Below are positions 30,920 to 31,610 of a DNA stretch of 31,610 nucleotides, in pieces (within the stretch, counting starts at the first letter, position 1; every line of letters begins with the position of its first letter). Source of the stretch: Capniomyces stellatus (lineage: Eukaryota; Kickxellomycota; Harpellomycetes; Harpellales; Legeriomycetaceae); contig LUVW01000004.1 of assembly GCA_001661515.1 (NCBI GenBank), positions 811,467 through 843,076 of the forward strand. Direction: 5' to 3'. The position numbers and the translations under genes are program-made. The notes below the pieces were generated by a model, which saw only the letters and a list, made by a program, of their open reading frames with translations, was not told the DNA's origin and ran no database searches.

Positions 30920-31610
30920 AAACAACACTGGTGTATCAGTGGTGTTGGATATTGATAAGGGTGTGTTATTGTTGATTGATAGTTGGGAATGATAAAACAG
31001 AATAAAAGAAAATGTAGAGTTGTTCAGTTGAAGAAACGGATGAGAGGTGCATATACTTGCCTAGATTGTTGTTGATTGTGGCTGTTAGAGTGGCAAAGAG
31101 ACCAATAAAATTAAACCAATTAATTGTGTGAATGAAGGGATATGGAATAGTACACTTGATGGAGTGATAAAATCTACGTTGTAACGCTGTTCAAATATAA
31201 ACATCCATGGTTGGTTTAGGATGGGGAAAATAAACAGTTGTGTCGCGTGTTTGATATGTTGTTGTTTAGAAAGAGTTGGAGCAATGGCATTTTGATAGTG
31301 GTATTAAAACAACAATGTCAAACTGGGCAAGTGAAGATGGGTAGAATAAGTGAATCAGTAAATTAGATTAAGCAAATAGAGTGAATAAAGTAGATAAACG
31401 CCAAGCCAACACCATCAACCAATTATGGATCGAGTGGTCTATACATCTGAATATCTGTGCAGTTCCAAAATAAAGCGAGAACAATCAAACTGATTGTGGA
31501 AGTGGAAATGGAAGTGGAATCGGTGCTAGATTTACAGGGTCTAGAATTTAAATTGGGATATGGATATGCCTGATTGTTCAAGTGGGCAGCAACAATGGCT
31601 AAATAAATGG
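30920..31610. other. Right edge: minus-strand open frames of uncertain structure
   Basis: No complete gene is resolved. Several minus-strand stretches without ATG look coding: one from about 31190 down to about 31060 (contains FIHTINWFNFIGLFATLTAT) and one from the right edge to a TAA at 31425-31423 (contains HLNNQAYPYPNLN and a hydrophobic ISLIVLALFW). They may be 5' exons of the membrane gene at 30230-30744 or parts of a decayed copy. The strand is poor in G, which inflates open frames. Confidence 0.3.

Noticed and set aside
1..31610. CRISPR arrays, insertion sequences, bacterial operon or phage features
   Set aside because: No regularly spaced repeats, terminal inverted repeats with a transposase, or Shine-Dalgarno-linked gene strings are present; the window is eukaryotic.

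Overview
The window looks like a piece of an AT-rich fungal nuclear genome. The evidence is: many short spliceosomal introns (GT...AG, about 70-250 nt, often with a CTAAC/CTAAT-like branch site), a eukaryotic tRNA-Ile(AAU) read on the minus strand, and proteins typical of fungi (an Ett1-like TPR protein, a Yap1/Pap1-type bZIP factor, an allantoate/nicotinate-permease-type MFS carrier, a Dpp1-type lipid phosphatase). A secreted chymotrypsin-fold serine protease together with AT-richness and intron density would fit an early-diverging lineage such as the Zoopagomycota/Kickxellomycotina (for example insect-gut Harpellales). That placement is inference; no marker gene in the window proves it.

Layout, left to right. 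1106-3248 (+): five-exon leucine-rich-repeat protein with a C-terminal CX2C...CX3C motif. 3249-5347: pyrimidine-rich 3' region, a degenerate AT repeat, weak ORFs and a long A tract. 5348-6022 (+): small secreted six-cysteine protein A. 6257-6330 (-): tRNA-Ile, followed by a structured inverted-repeat element. 7347-8666 (+): four-exon PAP2 lipid phosphatase. 9085-9456 (-): secreted six-cysteine protein B, a homologue of A with identical cysteine spacing. 10203-11702 (-): secreted serine protease with a long acidic tail encoded by a trinucleotide microsatellite. 12315-12730: ambiguous ORFs. 13064-15096 (+): six-exon ETT1-like gene. 15411-16048 (-): a possible small multi-exon gene. 16930-19005 (+): three-exon Yap1-like bZIP gene. 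20319-21731 (+): secreted basic, Ser/Thr-rich protein with a possible GPI signal. 24061-26478 (+): Cid1-type nucleotidyltransferase. 28316-29959 (+): two-exon MFS permease. 30230-31610 (-): 3' part of a probable multi-pass membrane protein that seems to run off the right edge.

No operon-like or biosynthetic cluster is evident; most genes are housekeeping or regulatory. The recurring theme is secretion: two paralogous six-cysteine proteins, a protease and a larger unrelated secreted protein are distributed among ordinary genes. The strongest candidate for something undescribed is the six-cysteine secreted family. A second unexplained signal is a switch from purine-rich to pyrimidine-rich coding strand inside both the bZIP and the nucleotidyltransferase genes. 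All exon joins were worked out by eye from splice signals, reading phase and family motifs and have not been tested against transcripts.
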